DNA of 31,404 nt from a virus. Positions 28,891 through 31,404 of the stretch are shown piece after piece; the first letter of the stretch is position 1; every line of letters starts with the position of its first letter. Position numbers and translations under genes: made by a program. The notes under the pieces are model-generated. The model saw nothing but the letters and a program-made list of their open reading frames with translations. It did not search any database and had not been told where the DNA came from. The stretch is taken from IMG/VR virus record IMGVR_UViG_3300032893_000219, positions 1 through 31,404 of that record; one strand, written 5' to 3'.

Positions 28891-29252
28891 AGGCGACCAG
28901 CAGCACCGATTGATTCAACGGGAAGCGGCAGCACGATATGAACGTCGACGCCTTCGACTTTCGGGCTCGTCTTGAAATCCGACCGCAGGCAATGGCCGTC
29001 GGTGAATTCGATCAGCAGCTGCGTCCCATCGGTCCAGACCGCTTTCACGACCTTGCCGATGATGTAGCGAAACTGCGGATGCAGGTCGGTTTCGCTCGTG
29101 ACGACGCCGGTCGCGAAGGTCACGATTTCCGGGCCCGATGAGGCCCATTCGACCGTGACCTCGAGGCCGTCCAGGAACCGGATCCGGAACCGTTCGCCGT
29201 CCGGGATCACGTCCCGGATGGCGCGACCGACGGCGAGGTCGTGAATCCTCAC
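28887..29252 (-). CDS. Hypothetical protein, beta-rich
   Basis: This 121-residue protein has alternating strands (RFRIRFLDGLEVTVEWASS, QFRYIIGKVVKAVWTDGTQL, LIEFTDGHCLRSDF) suggesting a small barrel. Its N-terminus (MRIHDLAVGRAIRDV) is helical. No known motif is visible. Its start overlaps the coiled-coil gene's stop (ATGA) and its own stop overlaps the next start, so it belongs to the same translated block. A role in virion surface structure is possible by association only. Confidence 0.6.
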   Translation of the reverse strand: MRIHDLAVGRAIRDVIPDGERFRIRFLDGLEVTVEWASSGPEIVTFATGVVTSETDLHPQFRYIIGKVVKAVWTDGTQLLIEFTDGHCLRSDFKTSPKVEGVDVHIVLPLPVESIGAAGRL

Positions 29253-29476
29253 AACTTCGCCTTCAGCGCATCACGGTGGGCAATGGCCGCGGCGACGCGC
29301 TCCTGCAGATGCGCGACGTGCGCCTCCGCATCGGCGATGTCGGCTTGCAGCGCGAGCTTCTCGCGGTTGGCGAGCTTCTCGGCTTCGGCCTTGGCGGCGC
29401 TTTCGGCCTGCGCGGCCGATTCGGCGGCTTTGGCAGCGGCGAGCGCCGCCTCGAGCTCTGCGACTGTCTGGCTCAT
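29249..29476 (-). CDS. Small Ala-rich coiled-coil protein
   Basis: This encodes 75 residues from ATG 29476 (MSQTVAELEAALAAAK), chosen because GAGGTG lies six bases upstream; a GTG at 29485 would add three residues but has no ribosome sequence. The whole protein is heptad-like and rich in Ala, Glu and Lys (AEAEKLANREKLALQADIAD), so it should be one long helix forming a coiled coil. Such proteins may act as trimerisation or assembly factors for fibres; here that is a guess from neighbours. It lies between two beta-rich structural candidates. Confidence 0.6.
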   Translation of the reverse strand: MSQTVAELEAALAAAKAAESAAQAESAAKAEAEKLANREKLALQADIADAEAHVAHLQERVAAAIAHRDALKAKL

Positions 29477-29486
29477 CGTCGTCACC

Positions 29487-29933
29487 TCAAGCCAGGCGGA
29501 GGATCGCGTTCGACGCGTCCGCCGTCGGCATCTGGATCGTGAAATCGCCCGCGGTGGCGGTCTTCGTGCCGCCGAAGTCGTGCACGCTGACGGCCTTGTT
29601 GCTCTGCGAGCTGTTGTAAATCATGCAGGCGACCGCCGAGAGCGTGACCGTCGAAAACACGAGATTGGAAAACGTCGTGTATGCGGTCGTGCCCGAGATC
29701 GTCGGGTCGACACGCGTGAGCGAATTGCCACCGGCGGAATAGTTCGTGCCGGAGGCCTCGTCGCTGTTGCCGGTGATGTTCGAGTAATTGGTCGAGGCCG
29801 CACCGTAGGTGCCCGCCATGCCGACCTTGATCAGGCAGAGCTTGAAGGTGCTGCCGCCTGAATTCAGGAAGTTGTGCAGCGCCTGCAGAAGCTCCGACTT
29901 GAAGCTCGTGCACATTGCGGTGGTTGCGGACAT
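29487..29933 (-). CDS. Putative phage structural protein
   Basis: This 148-residue protein starts MSATTAMCTSFKSELLQALH after a GAGGAAGAGG ribosome sequence. It continues with FKLCLIKVGMAGTYGAAST, EASGTNYSAGGNSLTRVDP, VACMIYNSSQSNKAVSVHDF and FTIQMPTADASNAILRLA. I recognise this as a pattern widespread in proteobacterial and marine phages, usually annotated only as structural or hypothetical. The Ser/Thr/Asn-rich beta composition suits a particle surface protein. It sits next to the repeat protein gene, a pairing I associate with this pattern in other phages; that association is from memory. Confidence 0.65.
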   Translation of the reverse strand: MSATTAMCTSFKSELLQALHNFLNSGGSTFKLCLIKVGMAGTYGAASTNYSNITGNSDEASGTNYSAGGNSLTRVDPTISGTTAYTTFSNLVFSTVTLSAVACMIYNSSQSNKAVSVHDFGGTKTATAGDFTIQMPTADASNAILRLA

Positions 29934-29945
29934 TTTTCCTCTTCC

Positions 29946-31379
29946 TCAGTTGATCAGGACGGTCCGGGCCTCGGCCTGGATGACAATGGTTCTGGAATCG
30001 AGATCAAGCACGATGGTCCGTCGGTCGGGGTCGATCGTTACTATTCGTCCCGACGGAGCCAAAAGCAGGCCGGCATATGCGAACAGGACGCCGATAGCGG
30101 CTTCCGCCTCGACGCCGGTGAGCGCCACATTCGCCGCGGCGCTGATCTGCAGGATTCCGGCCGAGCCGTTCGCCAAGACGGCCGGCAGGGTCAGCACGAC
30201 GTTCGAGATGGCGGTCAGGCTGCCGGCGGCGCACGAGGCAGAAACGCCCGTAATTGCGACTGACCCGTTGCCTACGACGCCGAGCGCACCGGCAGCCCCG
30301 GCCGCCGAAACACCACCGATCGGCACGACGGTCGGGCTGATCAAGCTGACCGTTACCGACCCGGCTGCACCGGCGGCGGAAACTCCCGTCAGCGTGGCCG
30401 TCGCAGCGACCGAAGCACTCACGGTCCCGGCCGAGCCGGTCGCCGCGACGCCATTGATGGCGATCAGCGCTCCCGTCAAAACCGTCAATGAGCCGGCAGC
30501 TCCGGAAGCCGCGCTTCCGGTTACTGGGACGTTTGAGGCGCCCGTTTCAGTCAGCGAGCCGACCGCTCCGGATCCAGAGACGCCAGTGATGGCGACAACC
30601 GAGCCGGTTAGGACGGAAAGCGTTCCGACGGCCCCGGATCCCGCATTGCCGGTGATTGGCGCATTAGCAGCTGCCGTCGTGCTGACCGTTCCGGCCGCGC
30701 CGGTGCCAGCGTTGCCCGTGATAGGCACGTTCGCGGCGCCGACGGCGGTGACCGCTCCGGCCGCTCCCGTCCCGGCGACACCGGTGATCGAGACGCCGGC
30801 TTTACCGGTGGCCGTGACCGTCCCGGCTGCGCCCGAGGCCGCGTTCCCGGTGACCGGGACGTTGGCCGCGCCGGTGATGCTGACGGTGCCGATCGCGCTC
30901 GTCGAAACGACGCCGGTGATCGAGACCGTGACCGGGCTCGAGGAGACCTCACGGCATTCCCAGACGACCGCGCCGACCTCGATCGATGCCGTGGCATCGG
31001 CCGTGCCTTCGATCGACAGCCGGACGCCGCTCCCGTCGGGCGTGATCAGGCTCGCCGCGTCCCAGTAGGCCGTGACGATCGTGCCGGTCGTCGAACTGAT
31101 GACCGTTCCGGTCGCCAGCGTCGAGATGAGCGACGCGCCGTCGTACAGCCGGAGCGTGACGGTCGGAGATCCCGCCGCGCTCGCTCTCAGCAGTACCCGG
31201 AAGCGCTGATTGCTGGCCCCGGTGAGCGGGGTCCGGGTCGGGGTCGCGAAATCGACCAGGGCGACCGTATTCGGCGGCTCGTAGCCGATCAGGTCCGGGT
31301 TAAACCACCCATCCGGATCAGCGTTCTCGTCCCACCATCCGAGCGAAAGCGCCTGGCGAGTGAAGACGCCGAGCGCCAT
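29946..31379 (-). CDS. Repeat protein with about thirteen 22-residue TG/GAAG repeats, putative fibre
   Basis: This is a 477-residue protein. Residues 1-150 form a distinct N-terminal domain (MALGVFTRQALSLGWWDEN, then a beta-sandwich-like part ending VGAVVWECREV). From about 152 to 440, thirteen repeats of about 22 residues follow the pattern x-x-[IVL]-T-G-V/N-x-x-x-G-A-A-G-T/S-[VL]-T, each probably two short strands, suggesting a repeated beta solenoid or fibre shaft. One unit is extended to 24 residues. The last 35 residues (RIVTIDPDRRTIVLDLDSR and the closing VQAEARTVLIN-like end) form another strand-rich cap. No enzyme motif is visible. A tail or head fibre is likely by composition. GGAG lies eight bases before the ATG. 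Confidence 0.72.
   Translation of the reverse strand: MALGVFTRQALSLGWWDENADPDGWFNPDLIGYEPPNTVALVDFATPTRTPLTGASNQRFRVLLRASAAGSPTVTLRLYDGASLISTLATGTVISSTTGTIVTAYWDAASLITPDGSGVRLSIEGTADATASIEVGAVVWECREVSSSPVTVSITGVVSTSAIGTVSITGAANVPVTGNAASGAAGTVTATGKAGVSITGVAGTGAAGAVTAVGAANVPITGNAGTGAAGTVSTTAAANAPITGNAGSGAVGTLSVLTGSVVAITGVSGSGAVGSLTETGASNVPVTGSAASGAAGSLTVLTGALIAINGVAATGSAGTVSASVAATATLTGVSAAGAAGSVTVSLISPTVVPIGGVSAAGAAGALGVVGNGSVAITGVSASCAAGSLTAISNVVLTLPAVLANGSAGILQISAAANVALTGVEAEAAIGVLFAYAGLLLAPSGRIVTIDPDRRTIVLDLDSRTIVIQAEARTVLIN
30058..30926 (-). repeat. Degenerate tandem repeat, about 66-bp period, inside the fibre-like gene
   Basis: Thirteen diverged units of about 66 bases each encode the TG...GAAG protein repeat. 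The DNA copies differ at many third positions, so the repeat has been kept by protein selection rather than by recent duplication. The most similar units are in the middle of the array. Confidence 0.75.
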
Positions 31380-31382
31380 GGA

Positions 31383-31404
31383 TTACTCCGAAATGACGAT
31401 CATG
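31383..31404 (-). CDS. 3' end of an upstream gene (partial)
   Basis: Only the last residues (MIVISE or a longer protein ending in these) before TAA at 31385-31383 are inside the window. The stop lies four bases before the ATG of the fibre-like gene, and its last codons contain the GGAG ribosome sequence used by that gene. The gene therefore probably belongs to the same rightmost late block. Nothing more can be said. Confidence 0.3.

Noticed and set aside
29809-31068. 419-codon open frame on the plus strand opposite the repeat protein gene
   Set aside because: Its middle is a Pro/Ala/Thr-rich echo of the 66-base repeats on the other strand. The repeat period is a multiple of three, so one open unit keeps the whole array open. 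The minus-strand protein has a proper start, ribosome site and plausible fold.
1-31404. Defence system or CRISPR array
   Set aside because: No spaced identical repeats, cas-like, restriction-modification or toxin-antitoxin pair was found; the only periodic DNA is the coding repeat at 30058-30926.
1-31404. Gene transfer agent instead of a phage
   Set aside because: The tail block is GTA-like, but int, Xis-like, RecT, lysis and HNH genes and the terminase-capsid order indicate an autonomous temperate phage.

Overview
The window looks like most of a temperate, long-tailed (siphovirus-type) phage genome. Base composition is high-GC, roughly two-thirds by eye. The late tail block (DUF2460, DUF2163/BR0599, NlpC/P60, large gpJ-like protein) follows the gene order of gp12-gp15 of the Rhodobacter gene transfer agent. 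This module is typical of phages of alphaproteobacteria, so an alphaproteobacterial host is the best guess, by inference. The presence of terminase, portal, protease, capsid, lysis, integrase and RecT genes makes it a phage rather than a GTA. No lysogeny repressor or replication genes fall inside the window.

Layout. (1) 1-5245, plus strand: early/recombination genes read rightwards. These are a 5'-cut ORF, a small ORF, a DUF2303 gene, recT, four small accessory ORFs (one a zinc ribbon), an excisionase-like HTH gene and a tyrosine integrase. (2) About 5037-5300: a complete tRNA-Val(GAC) gene lies antisense inside the 3' end of the integrase frame, with a plausible promoter and a cluster of ACTTGCCAG repeats beyond it. 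This looks like attP. (3) 5187-6181, plus strand: two small accessory ORFs. (4) 8703-6150, minus strand: lysis cassette with membrane proteins, a GH108 endolysin and an Rz/Rz1 spanin pair. One small membrane ORF carries an amber codon directly after its start. (5) 26949-8727, minus strand: packaging, head and tail genes in HK97/lambda order: terS, terL, a small membrane protein, portal, S49 protease, capsid, a putative decoration protein, connector, head closure, gp10-like, DUF3168 terminator, tail tube, G/GT chaperones, tape measure, DUF2460, DUF2163, NlpC/P60, tail hub, a small surface-type protein and a lectin-like protein. (6) 31404-27053, minus strand: two HNH nuclease genes and a block of small putative structural genes, including a protein with thirteen ~22-residue repeats.

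How it works together: late genes are tightly packed, with many ATGA or GTGA overlaps, and appear to be read as one long unit from right to left. Hairpins sit directly in front of the ribosome binding sites of the capsid, putative decoration, connector and tail tube genes. The two tail chaperones are connected by a well-formed -1 frameshift signal: an A AAA AAC heptamer followed by an 11-bp perfect stem. Late genes run without interruption into the attP/integrase region, so the sequence reads as a free (non-integrated) phage genome or a circularly permuted contig rather than a prophage split at its att site.

No stretch longer than 300 bases lacks a gene. The longest gaps are 22055-22169, 26950-27052, 20706-20767, 20191-20258 and 27953-28017, described under the hairpin entries and findings.
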